DNA of 45,964 bases from Phycisphaerales bacterium UBA2421 (GCA_002343075.1 DDRH01000056.1:83610-129573), one strand, 5' to 3'. Positions 26,246 to 34,517 are shown, numbered from the stretch's first letter. Translations and numbers: made by a program. The notes: generated from the letters alone by a model not told the origin.

Positions 26246-27091
26246 TTGACAGATGATCGGGCATCCCAGTCAGCCGACAAATGGGCAGCGACATTGAGCC
26301 ACGCCAGGATCTCTACCAATATCCTCGAAAGAACCTCCGCCGAGTTGCCCGCGCAGCCGGCGGTCATCTTACGAAATGTGGCCAAGACATTTCCCGGTGG
26401 CATCGCTGCGGTGGTGGCACTCTCGCTCACCATTCCAAAGGCCGAGTTTCTCGCAATTCTGGGGCCGAGCGGCTGTGGCAAATCGACTCTGCTCAGAATG
26501 ATCGCCGGCCTCGAAACCCCCACCGCGGGCATCATCGAACAACCGCACCCGCGCGTTGCGTTTGTGTTTCAGGATTCACACCTGCTGCCATGGCGCAGCG
26601 TGCTGCGGAATGTCGCGCTTCCGCTCGAACTACGCGGCGAGGCGAGACAGCGCTGCGAGGATCAGGCGAAGCTGAGCATCGACCAGGTTGGACTAACCGA
26701 CTTCACCCACCGCTACCCTGCCGAGCTTTCCGGTGGCATGCGCATGCGCGTCTCGCTCGCGCGAGCCCTCGTGACCAACCCCGATCTGCTGTTGCTCGAC
26801 GAACCTTTCGCGGCCCTCGACGAAATCACTCGCACAGAGCTTGATGAGCAGTTGCGGCAACTCTGGATCGCCCGGAAAATGACCGTTGTTTTTGTTACGC
26901 ACTCCATCGGCGAAGCGGCGTTTCTCGCCAACCGTGCGGTCGTGCTTTCAGCGAGGCCAGCCAAGATCGCGCTCGACACAAACATCGAACTGGGCCTGCA
27001 GCGGGTGAACGCGCTCCGCGGCGAGCCTGCATACGCCGAAGTCACGCAACGCCTGCTGCTGGCGCTGGAGGCCGGGGCAAGCAGGCCATGA
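26246..27091 (+). CDS. ABC transporter ATP-binding protein (NitT/TauT/ThiZ type)
   Basis: The product is up to 281 residues. It hydrolyses ATP to power import through the permease encoded next to it. Walker A GPSGCGKST, the Q-loop in VFQDSHLLPWRSV, the signature LSGGMRMRVSLARAL, Walker B LLLLDEPFAALDE and the switch histidine in VFVTHSIGEA are all intact. The lead-in RNVAKTFPGGIAAV and the LPW after the Q-loop are typical of nitrate/taurine/thiamine-precursor importers. The start is uncertain: TTG at 26246 is the earliest, and the family fold begins about 40 residues later, with no good in-frame ATG between. The stop overlaps the permease start by four bases, so translation is coupled. Confidence 0.9.
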   Translation: MTDDRASQSADKWAATLSHARISTNILERTSAELPAQPAVILRNVAKTFPGGIAAVVALSLTIPKAEFLAILGPSGCGKSTLLRMIAGLETPTAGIIEQPHPRVAFVFQDSHLLPWRSVLRNVALPLELRGEARQRCEDQAKLSIDQVGLTDFTHRYPAELSGGMRMRVSLARALVTNPDLLLLDEPFAALDEITRTELDEQLRQLWIARKMTVVFVTHSIGEAAFLANRAVVLSARPAKIALDTNIELGLQRVNALRGEPAYAEVTQRLLLALEAGASRP

Positions 27092-27849
27092 CGCGACTCT
27101 TCAGAGACATTTTCCCCCCGGTGGTCGTTCTGCTCGCTGTAATCGCCGCAACGGAGTTGACCGTCGCCCGCGGATGGATTGCCCCCTACCTCGTGCCGCG
27201 GCCGACCCAGATCCTCGCTGCCACGGTCGAAAACGCCCGCGAACTATTCACCGCGACCGCCTCAACCACCACCGCGGCGATGGCCGGCTTTCTTCTCAGC
27301 GCCTGCGTCGGCGTCTCACTCGCCATCGTGCTCTCGGCCGGGGGTTGGGTGCAGCGTGCCTTCTACCCATATGCAGTCTTTTTCCAGACTGTACCCATCA
27401 TCGCCATCGCCCCGCTGCTCGTCATCTGGTTCGGATTTGACGCGCGCGCCGTGATCGCTTCGAGTTTCATCGTTTCGGTCTTTCCGGTCATCGCAAACAC
27501 CCTGACTGGACTTCGGTCGACCGACCCGGCGCTGCGCGATCTCTTCAGGCTCTATGGCGCGGGCCCGGTGGCATCGCTGTGTAAACTGCGTATCCCATTT
27601 GCTGCGCCGAGCATATTCACCGGCCTGCGCGTAGCGGCCGGGCTGGCAGTGATTGGGACGATCGTCGGAGAGTTCATCGTCGGCACGGGGCTTGGCGGGC
27701 TGATCGTTGTAGCGCGGCGAGAACAGCGGGTAGATAAGGTCTTTGCAATACTACTGCTCTCTGCGGCGCTGGGCATCGTGCTGTTTACACTCGTAAACAC
27801 AGCCGGGCGGCTGGTGATGCGCCGCTGGCATGCTTCGGAGATTGAATAA
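27088..27849 (+). CDS. ABC transporter permease (NitT/TauT/ThiX type)
   Basis: The product is 253 residues with about six hydrophobic segments. It forms the membrane channel of the importer. The N-terminus ends in the phrase WIAPYLVPRPTQILA, which is typical of SsuC/TauC/ThiX permeases. The EAA-like coupling loop is visible in LFRLYGAGPVASLCKLRIPFAAPSIF, followed by GLRVAAGLAVIGTIVGEF. Its ATG overlaps the ATPase stop (ATGA). The substrate-binding gene starts at the base after its stop, so the three are one operon. The same residues place it in the family whose members carry nitrate, sulfonates or hydroxymethylpyrimidine; the substrate must be inferred from the binding protein. Confidence 0.9.
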   Translation: MTRLFRDIFPPVVVLLAVIAATELTVARGWIAPYLVPRPTQILAATVENARELFTATASTTTAAMAGFLLSACVGVSLAIVLSAGGWVQRAFYPYAVFFQTVPIIAIAPLLVIWFGFDARAVIASSFIVSVFPVIANTLTGLRSTDPALRDLFRLYGAGPVASLCKLRIPFAAPSIFTGLRVAAGLAVIGTIVGEFIVGTGLGGLIVVARREQRVDKVFAILLLSAALGIVLFTLVNTAGRLVMRRWHASEIE

Positions 27850-28821
27850 ATGAGAACGTTTCTGGTCCTTGCCGTCATTTGTCTTGTGATTGGGTTCGGG
27901 TGCGACCGATCCGCACCGAGCAACGCCTCGGCAGGCAATGCGGCGATCACATTGCAGCTCAATTGGCTCGCCGAGCCGCAGTTTGGCGGGTTCTATGCAG
28001 CCGCAATCGACGGCGAGTATGCCAGGCAGGGCCTCGACGTGACCGTGCAGCAAGGCGGCGCCAGCGCGCCCACGATCGACATGCTCGCAGCGGGCACTGT
28101 CAAGTTTGCAATCGTCAGCGGCGATGAGATTCTCGTCGCGCGCGCCCGCGGCAAGAAAGTGGTCGCGATCTACGCAGTCTATCAGACCCATCCCCAGGGC
28201 ATTCTCACGCACGCCGCGCGCGGCTTTCAGGTTATAGATGACGTCTTCAAAACCGAGGGCACACTCGCAATGGAGCAGGGCTTGCCGTATTCAAACTTTC
28301 TGAAAGCCAAATTCGGCTTGGACAAACTGAAGATCGTCCCATCCCCCGCGGGCGACCTGAGCGTCTTTCGCAGCGATCCGCAGTATTCCACGCAGTGCTT
28401 CGTCACGAGCGAACCGCTCGCCGCCAGAAAACTTGGCCTGGATGTGAAAACTTTCCTGATCGCCGATGCCGGCTACAACCCCTACGCCACAGTCCTGGCC
28501 ACCACCGAAGACGCGTGGAACAACGAGCGCGCAACTGTCGTGGCGATGGTAAAAGCCGTCCACGCCGGCTGGACGAAGTACATAGCCGACCCCACCGCTG
28601 CCAACCGGCACATGCAAACTCTCAACTCCACACTGGACGCCGAAACCTTCGCAGCCAGCGCCGCCGCACAACTTCCGCTCATCGACAGCGGCCCCGCCGT
28701 CGGCAACATGACCCGCGCAAGGTGGCAGACGCTTGCTGATCAGTTGGTGGAGCTAAAGGTGCTGAATTCTCATCCACCCATCGACGAGTGCTTCATCGAC
28801 CCCGCCGAACTACTGCGGTGA
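27850..28821 (+). CDS. ABC transporter substrate-binding lipoprotein (NMT1/THI5-like)
   Basis: The product is 323 residues. A lipoprotein signal MRTFLVLAVICLVIGFGC predicts lipidation at Cys18. The mature start TLQLNWLAEPQFGGFYAAAIDGEY matches the NMT1/THI5-like family, where this Asn-Trp and the aromatic/Gly residues lead into the ligand cleft. GASAPTIDMLAAGTVKFAIVSGD is the second typical segment. Well-studied relatives (ThiY) bind N-formyl-aminomethyl-hydroxymethylpyrimidine, a thiamine precursor; others bind riboflavin or pyrimidines. The order here is ATPase, permease, binding protein behind apt. A thiamine-precursor or nucleobase-like substrate is the best guess, but no TPP riboswitch was seen in front of the operon. 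Confidence 0.85.
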   Translation: MRTFLVLAVICLVIGFGCDRSAPSNASAGNAAITLQLNWLAEPQFGGFYAAAIDGEYARQGLDVTVQQGGASAPTIDMLAAGTVKFAIVSGDEILVARARGKKVVAIYAVYQTHPQGILTHAARGFQVIDDVFKTEGTLAMEQGLPYSNFLKAKFGLDKLKIVPSPAGDLSVFRSDPQYSTQCFVTSEPLAARKLGLDVKTFLIADAGYNPYATVLATTEDAWNNERATVVAMVKAVHAGWTKYIADPTAANRHMQTLNSTLDAETFAASAAAQLPLIDSGPAVGNMTRARWQTLADQLVELKVLNSHPPIDECFIDPAELLR

Positions 28822-28836
28822 GCTTCGCGCGGCCAA

Positions 28837-28864
28837 TTGATAAAAGTGCAAACGTGCGTAATAT
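28837..28864 (+). promoter_or_regulatory. Predicted promoter of tRNA-Lys
   Basis: TTGATA (28837-28842) and TAATAT (28859-28864) are 16 bp apart. The predicted start is about 25 bp before the mature tRNA. Confidence 0.55.
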
Positions 28865-28895
28865 TGTCAATCTCTGTCAGAGCAGACAGATTTCC

Positions 28896-28968
28896 GAGTT
28901 CGTAGCTCAGTTGGTAGAGCATGCGACTTTTAATCGCAGGGTCGTGGGTTCGACTCCCACCGAACTCA
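28896..28968 (+). tRNA. tRNA-Lys (anticodon TTT)
   Basis: The 73-nt cloverleaf has acceptor arms GAGTTCG/CGAACTC with discriminator A, D-arm GCTC-AGTTGGTA-GAGC, anticodon arm TGCGA-CTTTTAA-TCGCA reading TTT, and T-arm GTGGG-TTCGACT-CCCAC. No CCA is encoded. Confidence 0.97.
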
Positions 28969-29152
28969 ATTCCTTGTCAGATAACGACTTAAGACGAGTA
29001 TTGGCGTCCGCCGCAGATAGTGCTTTCTGGCTACGCCCACGTCGATGCTACCCAAGTGCTACCCCCTCCAGGAAAACAGCCCCAGACCAATCCCCGAACT
29101 GCAAGCTCGCTCAACGCTTCTTCGATGCCCCAGAGAACCATCAGAACGACAA

Positions 29153-29226
29153 TCGGGGTGACAAGATTTGAACTTGCGACCTCTTGGTCCCGAACCAAGC
29201 GCTCTACCAAGCTGAGCTACACCCCG
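29153..29226 (-). tRNA. tRNA-Pro (anticodon CGG)
   Basis: On the minus strand the acceptor arms are CGGGGTG/CACCCCG with discriminator A, the D-arm GCTC/GAGC, the anticodon arm CTTGG-TTCGGGA-CCAAG reading CGG, and the T-arm GCAAG-TTCAAAT-CTTGT with one G-T pair. It faces tRNA-Lys across 184 bp in which nothing else was recognised. CCA is not encoded. Confidence 0.95.
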
Positions 29227-29325
29227 GAACTACGTTTCGGCATCTGATCCCGGTATCGATTCTCGACGTCTTCCCTGATTTTGAACCCTCGACTCTACAC
29301 CAAACCGCGCGCTTTTCAAGATCGA

Positions 29326-29344
29326 CCCCGGGTTTGTCCCGGGG
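29326..29344 (-). terminator. GC hairpin after the DUF488 gene
   Basis: CCCCGGG and CCCGGGG pair over a five-base loop, 32 bp after the DUF488 stop. No T-run follows on that strand, so terminator function is uncertain. Confidence 0.35.
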
Positions 29345-29375
29345 CGGCGGGTGCCTTGGTCGGAGGGGGCTGCGG

Positions 29376-29747
29376 TCAGACTTTTCCGGGTTGATTGTGC
29401 AATTCCGCAACAAACTCGGCCAGGGCAATGGCTGCGTTTCGGTGCGGGTTATCGTTTTGATGGAGAAACGTGAACTCTTCATGCATCGCGGCTGCGGCCA
29501 GTTCCTTCAGGGCGCCTACATATGGGCCACTTGATAGATGCGCGTGGTACTTGCTTCGGAAATGTTCCCAGCCGTCCGGGTGCGATTCGTACCAGAGCCA
29601 GAGTTTCATCGGTGGGCCCAGGTGCGAGAGGACATGGTGGACCTGGCACATTTCCTGCAGATCACGCGTCAGCCCGATACTCTCGACCCATAGCCGTTGA
29701 CCGTCGTCGATCTGACAATCCGCCATAAAGTGCTTCACGCGAATCAT
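29376..29747 (-). CDS. DUF488 (YeaO-like) family protein
   Basis: The product is 123 residues from the ATG at 29747, chosen because AAAGGAGG sits just upstream and the protein then starts with MIRVKHF as in the family. The sequence DGQRLWVESIGLTRDL, HPDGWEHFRSKYHAHL and EFTFLHQNDNPHRNAAIALAEFV follows the YeaO/DUF488 pattern, in which an Arg-rich first helix, a W-x-x-F/Y-RxRY segment and a final T-L-L-Y/H-x-x-x-D-x-x-HN stretch recur. Here the usual RLWPRG motif is altered to RLWVESIG, which may affect the presumed active site. Biochemical function of the family is poorly known. It is transcribed away from the RRM gene. Confidence 0.75.
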   Translation of the reverse strand: MIRVKHFMADCQIDDGQRLWVESIGLTRDLQEMCQVHHVLSHLGPPMKLWLWYESHPDGWEHFRSKYHAHLSSGPYVGALKELAAAAMHEEFTFLHQNDNPHRNAAIALAEFVAELHNQPGKV

Positions 29748-30216
29748 TTGAACCTCCTTTGCAATCACTTCCATTCAAGAGCGATCGCCAACAGTAAGAC
29801 GTCAGAAAGATTGTGAAGTTGAGTACGAAGTCGCGATTTTCTGCGGGCTGTGGATCAGAAGCGTGCGGCAGATGTCACCCGAAAAGTACCGAAATGGAAG
29901 CGGTGCAAGACGAGTTCACAGGCCCACTGTCGCGAGGGTCGGTGCTCGGCACAACAAGCGTGGTATGACTCTCTCGCTCGATTTTTCTCTTTCCCCGAGC
30001 GAGTTCGCTGGATACCATCAACTCGAGAAGGTTGCGGTTTGTTGGATTCGATACGAGCAAAGTGGGCTATGTCAGTGCTGGTCCGTCGTCTTTGTCCTTG
30101 CTCTAGTCGCGTTCCACGTCCGCCTCGGTTGCTGTCTCAACCTCTTTCAGATTGGCCCGGAAAGAACTTCGTCAATCTTCAGGGCCGCGTTACCCGATGC
30201 TGTTTAGGAGCGCACG
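29748..30216. other. Divergent intergenic region, probable long leader of the RRM gene
   Basis: This is 469 bp without a convincing gene. Open frames of 110-125 codons exist on the plus strand but show no family resemblance, no signal sequence and no ribosome-binding site. The leftward DUF488 gene has its Shine-Dalgarno at the left end. A long 5-prime leader of the RRM gene is possible. No clear promoter was identified. Confidence 0.4.
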
Positions 30217-30573
30217 ATGGGTAAGAAGCTTTATGTAGGGAACCTTCCTTACAGCGTGGATAGTTCGGGGCTTCAGGAGATGTTTACGCCATACGGCAAC
30301 GTCGTTTCGGCGCAGATCATTGCTGACCGGGAGACCGGCCGCAGCAAGGGGTTTGGCTTTGTCGAGATGTCATCCGACGAGGAAGCCCAGGCTGCGATTG
30401 AAGCGATGAACGGCCAGGACAACGGCGGGCGACCGTTGACCGTTAATGAGGCCCGCCCCAAAGAAGACCGACCCGGTGGCTTCGGTGGTGGTGGTGGCCG
30501 GGGTGGTTACGGCGGCGGCGGTGGAAAGGATCGCGGTGGCCGAGGCGACCGCGGTGGGCGAGACCGGTACTAG
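30217..30573 (+). CDS. Glycine-rich RRM RNA-binding protein
   Basis: The product is 118 residues. One RRM occupies residues 1-80, with RNP2 KLYVGNLPY (4-12) and RNP1 SKGFGFVEM (43-51), both with the aromatic residues that stack on RNA. EAQAAIEAMNGQDNGGRPLTVNEA completes the fold. The tail (81-118) is rich in Gly, Arg and Asp in RGG-like repeats ending in RDRY. Such proteins bind single-stranded RNA and resemble the cold-inducible Rbp proteins of cyanobacteria. AGGAG lies seven bases before the ATG. The gene stands alone between the DUF488 gene and metF. Regulation by temperature is a family trait, not shown here. Confidence 0.93.
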   Translation: MGKKLYVGNLPYSVDSSGLQEMFTPYGNVVSAQIIADRETGRSKGFGFVEMSSDEEAQAAIEAMNGQDNGGRPLTVNEARPKEDRPGGFGGGGGRGGYGGGGGKDRGGRGDRGGRDRY

Positions 30574-30763
30574 ACCGCTTTCCCCAACTACAAATCTTGC
30601 CGACTCACTACCTTTGCTGGCGAAGCGTGAGAATCGCGCCCCCCTGGCTCTCAAGGTCTTGCACTCCGCTCCGGAAGCAGGCGCGCGCAACGTCCGCAAC
30701 TTGGTTAAATGACGCCAAGCCGACTTGTACGACGACCGACGAATGCTTGTAATCTGAACGCGT

Positions 30764-31669
30764 CTATCGCTGAAGCTGTAGTGATTTGCAGATTTCCACC
30801 GTTGCGCGCGACTTGTTCAGCGTGTAGAAATGCAGCCCATCCACGCCGTTTCTAATCAAGTCGTTGCACTGCTCGATCGCATACTTCACGCCGATCTCGG
30901 CTGTCGCTGTGGGATCGCTCTCCACGGCTTCGAGTTGCAGCAGCAGCTTATGGGGAATCTTCGCGCCGCACATGCCGATAAACCGCTTGATCTGCGCCAC
31001 ATTGGTGATTGGCATGATGCCCGCGACAATCGGTGCGGTGATGCCCATCTTCCTTGCCGTATCACGAAACCAGTAGAAAATTTCGTTGTCAAAGAACAGC
31101 TGTGTCACTACAAACTGGCTGCCATTGTCCAGCTTGCGCTTCAGGTGTTCCATATCTCGCAGCTTGTTCAGGCACTGCGGGTGGCCCTCGGGATAGCCGG
31201 CGACTCCGATACAAAAATCGTGGCGCGCTCGCGCGAACGCGACCAATTCATCAGCGTGCCCAAAGCCACCTTGCGTTGTCTTGAAGTCGGTCTGCCCCGC
31301 CGGGGGGTCGCCGCGCAGTGCGAGGACATTTTGCACGCCTTCGCGCCAGAGGTCATCGAGAATCTGACCCAGATCATCCGCGGTGTGGCCAACACATGTC
31401 AGGTGGGCCATCGCGCATAGATTCAACTCTCGCTGGATTCGCGCCACCAGTTCGACGGTCTTGGCGCGCGTGCTGCCGCCGGCGCCGTAGGTCACGCTGA
31501 CATAGCTCGGCTTGATCGCGTGCAGCTCGGCGATGGTGCCGTAAAGTTGCGCCCAGCCCGCATCGGTCTTGGGCGGAAAAAACTCGAAACTGACCGCCGG
31601 GCTGCCCTTTCCGACGAATTCATCGATGCGCTTCTTTGAAGTACTTTGGTTCGGTGCGTGTTGGTTCAT
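30764..31669 (-). CDS. metF: 5,10-methylenetetrahydrofolate reductase
   Basis: The product is 301 residues from the ATG at 31669. It reduces methylene-THF to methyl-THF for methionine synthesis using FAD. Visible motifs are VSFEFFPPKTD near the N-terminus (the catalytic Glu and the fold start), YVSVTYGAGGSTR, HLTCVGHT, the FAD-site ALRGDPPAG, GVAGYPEGHP, and QLFFDNEIFYWF. Length and order match bacterial MetF. The frame stays open 38 codons upstream, but those codons do not belong to the fold and cross the promoter. The chosen ATG is the last three bases of an 18-bp dyad shared with metK. With the promoter at 31687-31714 the mRNA would have a leader of only about 15 nt and no Shine-Dalgarno. 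Confidence 0.95.
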   Translation of the reverse strand: MNQHAPNQSTSKKRIDEFVGKGSPAVSFEFFPPKTDAGWAQLYGTIAELHAIKPSYVSVTYGAGGSTRAKTVELVARIQRELNLCAMAHLTCVGHTADDLGQILDDLWREGVQNVLALRGDPPAGQTDFKTTQGGFGHADELVAFARARHDFCIGVAGYPEGHPQCLNKLRDMEHLKRKLDNGSQFVVTQLFFDNEIFYWFRDTARKMGITAPIVAGIMPITNVAQIKRFIGMCGAKIPHKLLLQLEAVESDPTATAEIGVKYAIEQCNDLIRNGVDGLHFYTLNKSRATVEICKSLQLQR

Positions 31670-31684
31670 CCGTATATCCGGATG
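31667..31684. promoter_or_regulatory. Candidate methionine/SAM operator overlapping the metF start
   Basis: On the metF strand this is CATCCGGATATACGGATG, ending in the metF start codon. It begins two bases downstream of the predicted -10 box and therefore covers the transcription start, a classical repressor position. It matches the dyad upstream of metK (660-677) at 16 of 18 positions, with differences only in the centre. Confidence 0.55.
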
Positions 31685-31686
31685 GA

Positions 31687-31714
31687 ATGATAAACCGCGG
31701 AAAAGGTTCGTCAA
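31687..31714 (-). promoter_or_regulatory. Predicted metF promoter
   Basis: On the minus strand TTGACG (31714-31709) and TATCAT (31692-31687) are separated by 16 bp. Both are near consensus. Transcription would begin inside the dyad at 31667-31684. Confidence 0.65.
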
Positions 31715-31736
31715 GTATCGCGGTGTGTCTCGTGCC

Positions 31737-31774
31737 AAAACGCCGGCGTCGACTCGTGGTGAGCCGACGCCGAC
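31737..31774 (-). terminator. Intrinsic terminator of the porin gene
   Basis: On the minus strand GTCGGCGTCGGCTC pairs with GAGTCGACGCCGGC (14 bp, two wobbles) around an ACCAC loop, followed by TTTT. It lies 67 bp after the porin stop and just before the metF promoter, which insulates metF. Confidence 0.85.
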
Positions 31775-31840
31775 GGGGGTCACGATTCAGAAGGAGTCTC
31801 GCTCGAACTACTGCAGTCCAGCGAGAGGGACATACTTGTT

Positions 31841-33076
31841 CTAGAATGTGAAATAGCCTGAGATTGCCAGGCTCAACACATCGTGCTCTTCGCCACCATC
31901 GTAGATGGCCTCACTGGCGTAGTCGTATCGAATCTCCGGACGAATCTTGAGGTTTGATCCGAGCGAATCATTGGGAAAAGGCGTAATGGTCACACCAAGG
32001 GTGGCGGAGTAGATGTGGGCATCGAACCCGTCCAGCCGAGAGGTGTCGTTGAACCACTCCAACCGGGGCATCAGGCCGACATAATCGTTGAGCGTGTACT
32101 TGAAGTAAGTAGCCACGCCAAAGACGTTTGAACCATCACCGTCACTGGCATTGGCAGAGTCGTATCGGTAATCAACGTTCAGACCGATCGTGAGCTGATC
32201 GCTGAATGCATAGTCGGACCAATAATCGAGCATGACCCGGTAATGCGAGTTGTCGTCATCCTGCTGGGGGCCGATTGAACCGTTAAAAGCGTATGTGAAC
32301 TTGTCGCTGCAGACATGCGCCCAACTCCAGACAACCTCAAGCGAGTCGTTGTTGTCTTTAAGCGATTGCTCCCAACCGCGGGCGATGCCCAGGCTGAAGC
32401 TCTTGCTGTCGTCAAACGCGTAGGTCGCGTAGACCCCGGTATGCGCGAATGGCAGAAGGCCAAACAGATAGCTGTGGCTGAAATTGGGATTGAGGGTGTT
32501 GTTGGTGTATTCGTAACCGATCGGCGTGATAAATTTGCCGATTCGCACCTTCAAACCATTGCCCACAGGCACCACTACGTCAATCGCCGCCTGCGTGATG
32601 TCAAACTGGTTGTTGGGGCTGGTTCCGGTCTGGAAATCCATTCCGTTGGAAGCAGTGAACCGGCCATCTGCTCCATAGAGCGTCTCAATGCTAAAGCCGA
32701 TGTCCCAAGGCTTGGACATATCCACCTCGCGGGAGAATGCCAGGCCGATCTGGTTGAGAGTCGGATCGGAGTGCTCGAAATCAAACGCGCGCCCAACGAT
32801 CACATCGCCCGCGGGGCGTTCGAGCAGGCTCCAAGTGATGCTGGCTTCGACCCAGCCGGTGATGTTGATGTTGTATTCATCAAGCGTCGAACCGATGCCA
32901 GCCTTGTCCAGCAGGCCCATTAGCGGCGTTCGGGCCGCCGCAGGCTCGACTACCGCCTCGGCCGCCGGGGGGAGTGCTTCAGGTTCTGCCGGGGCTGGCA
33001 TCTCCTGCGCCACGAGTACACCAGTCACAGCCATGCTCATGGCCAACGTTGCCCACGACGCAGTTCGTCGCTTCAT
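31841..33076 (-). CDS. Outer-membrane porin, BBP2/OmpL-like
   Basis: The product is 411 residues. A signal peptide (ASWATLAMSMAVTGVLVAQ) leads into a Pro/Ala/Glu-rich spacer, then a barrel built of alternating-hydrophobic strands. INITGWVEASITWSL is the first strand. QFDITQAAIDVVVPVGNGLKVRIGKF and ITPIGYEYTNNTLNPNFSHSY match the putative beta-barrel porin-2 family, and the last residues SLAISGYFTF end in an aromatic residue as expected for outer-membrane insertion. It probably allows passive entry of small solutes. AAGGAG lies five bases before the ATG. Transcription is divergent from nadA and ends at the terminator at 31737-31774. The solute is unknown. Confidence 0.82.
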   Translation of the reverse strand: MKRRTASWATLAMSMAVTGVLVAQEMPAPAEPEALPPAAEAVVEPAAARTPLMGLLDKAGIGSTLDEYNINITGWVEASITWSLLERPAGDVIVGRAFDFEHSDPTLNQIGLAFSREVDMSKPWDIGFSIETLYGADGRFTASNGMDFQTGTSPNNQFDITQAAIDVVVPVGNGLKVRIGKFITPIGYEYTNNTLNPNFSHSYLFGLLPFAHTGVYATYAFDDSKSFSLGIARGWEQSLKDNNDSLEVVWSWAHVCSDKFTYAFNGSIGPQQDDDNSHYRVMLDYWSDYAFSDQLTIGLNVDYRYDSANASDGDGSNVFGVATYFKYTLNDYVGLMPRLEWFNDTSRLDGFDAHIYSATLGVTITPFPNDSLGSNLKIRPEIRYDYASEAIYDGGEEHDVLSLAISGYFTF

Positions 33077-33251
33077 CAGTGCTCCTTCATCCTAAAAGTA
33101 GAAAAAATCAGTCTGTTTCACGCATCGCACGGCAAACCCCGTGCCACGGCCTGCGTATAATGCATCTAGTGGGAATTTTGCAACAATCGGTGAACCCCGC
33201 GCCGATCCTGCACGATTCGCCTACAATGTCAGCCCGAGAGGTGATTCACGA

Positions 33252-34505
33252 ATGGCCATCGCTTGGCAACAGCCGTTACCGTCGATTTACAACCAGCTTT
33301 CCGCCCCGGAAGTCGCGATTCGCATCCAATCCGCGCGCGACCATCTTGGCAGCCGTTTGGTCATTCTCGGGCACCATTATCAGCAGGACGGAATTATCGA
33401 TTTTGCCGATTTTGTGGGCGACAGCTACGAACTCTCCCGCAAAGCTGCGCAACAAACAGGCATTGACTACGTTGTGTTCTGCGGCGTGCACTTCATGGCC
33501 GAAAGTGCAGATATCCTTACCGATCCGAGGGTGCGCGTCATCCTCCCCGACCTCGGTGCCGGCTGTTCGATGGCAGATATGGCCAGCCTTGAGCAGACGG
33601 AAGAGGCATGGGAACAGCTTTACGGCGCGCTCGCGGCGGGCCAATCGGTTGTCCCCATCACATACATGAACAGTTCCGCCGCCATCAAGGCATTCGTTGG
33701 CGAGCACGGCGGCGCGGTTTGTACGTCTTCCAACTGCCGAAATGTGCTTGAGTGGGCATTACGGAAATCATCAGCGTCTGACTCCCAGCTTTCGGATGCG
33801 GCAGATCGAACTGCAAAGCCCGGCAATGACTCACAGGCTATCGGGAAGCCGAAGATCCTGTTTTTCCCCGACCAGCACCTGGGCCGCAATACTGCCTATG
33901 CCATGGGCTATCCGCTCGACAAGATGATCGTCTGGGACCCACGTCGCGACCTCGGCGGCAATACGGCCGAGCAGATCCGCAATGCCGATTTCATCCTTTG
34001 GAAGGGTCATTGCAGCGTCCACGCGCTCTTTCGACCGGAACATGTGGATGATGTACGAAAAAAGTACCCGGATATGAAGGTAATCGTTCACCCCGAATGT
34101 AAGTGGGAGGTTGTGCAGAAGGCCGACCTCGCCGGCAGCACGGCTTACATCGTCGATCAGATTCGCAAGGCCACGCCGGGCAGTCAGTGGGCGGTTGGCA
34201 CGGAGGTGCACCTGATCAACCGGCTGGCGCGCGAGCACCCGGACCAAAAGATTATCGTGCTCAGCGACTGCCAGTGTCTCTGCACGACGATGTACCGAAT
34301 CGACCCGCCACACCTTTGCTGGGTGCTGGAGAACCTGGTGGCCGGGAAAGTCGTCAACGAAATCAAGGTGGACAATCACACGCGGCAGTTCGCGACGATC
34401 GCGCTGCAGCGGATGCTCGCAATCAAAGCGACGGGCACTCCGCCGGCCCGCGCGCGAAGCGAAGACGCAGTCCAGATCTCGACCGATCCTTCAATTGATG
34501 ACTGA
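33252..34505 (+). CDS. nadA: Quinolinate synthase A
   Basis: The product is 417 residues. It condenses iminoaspartate with dihydroxyacetone phosphate to quinolinate in NAD synthesis, using a 4Fe-4S cluster. The three cluster cysteines are recognisable in VVFCGVHFMAESADIL, WKGHCSVHALF and the DCQCLCTTMYR segment. GHHYQQDGIIDFADFVGDSYEL and FPDQHLGRNTAY are family hallmarks. Compared with shorter homologues there is a polar insertion of about 25 residues (SSASDSQLSDAADRTAKPG) between CRNVLEWAL and ILFFPDQ. The ATG at 33252 was chosen because the fold begins there; the open frame extends upstream through the promoter area. A perfect -10-like TATAAT at 33156-33161 and TACAAT near 33220 are promoter candidates. 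nadB is not in the window. Confidence 0.95.
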   Translation: MAIAWQQPLPSIYNQLSAPEVAIRIQSARDHLGSRLVILGHHYQQDGIIDFADFVGDSYELSRKAAQQTGIDYVVFCGVHFMAESADILTDPRVRVILPDLGAGCSMADMASLEQTEEAWEQLYGALAAGQSVVPITYMNSSAAIKAFVGEHGGAVCTSSNCRNVLEWALRKSSASDSQLSDAADRTAKPGNDSQAIGKPKILFFPDQHLGRNTAYAMGYPLDKMIVWDPRRDLGGNTAEQIRNADFILWKGHCSVHALFRPEHVDDVRKKYPDMKVIVHPECKWEVVQKADLAGSTAYIVDQIRKATPGSQWAVGTEVHLINRLAREHPDQKIIVLSDCQCLCTTMYRIDPPHLCWVLENLVAGKVVNEIKVDNHTRQFATIALQRMLAIKATGTPPARARSEDAVQISTDPSIDD

Positions 34506-34517
34506 TGGGCGGCGGCC

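Noticed and set aside
28896..29226. tRNA pair as a possible integration site of a mobile element
   Set aside because: No integrase, no duplicated tRNA end and no phage-like gene lies on either side.
29863..30207. Possible small protein of 114 residues before the RRM gene
   Set aside because: No ribosome-binding site, no domain, mixed composition and overlap with another open frame of similar quality; more likely leader or intergenic DNA.
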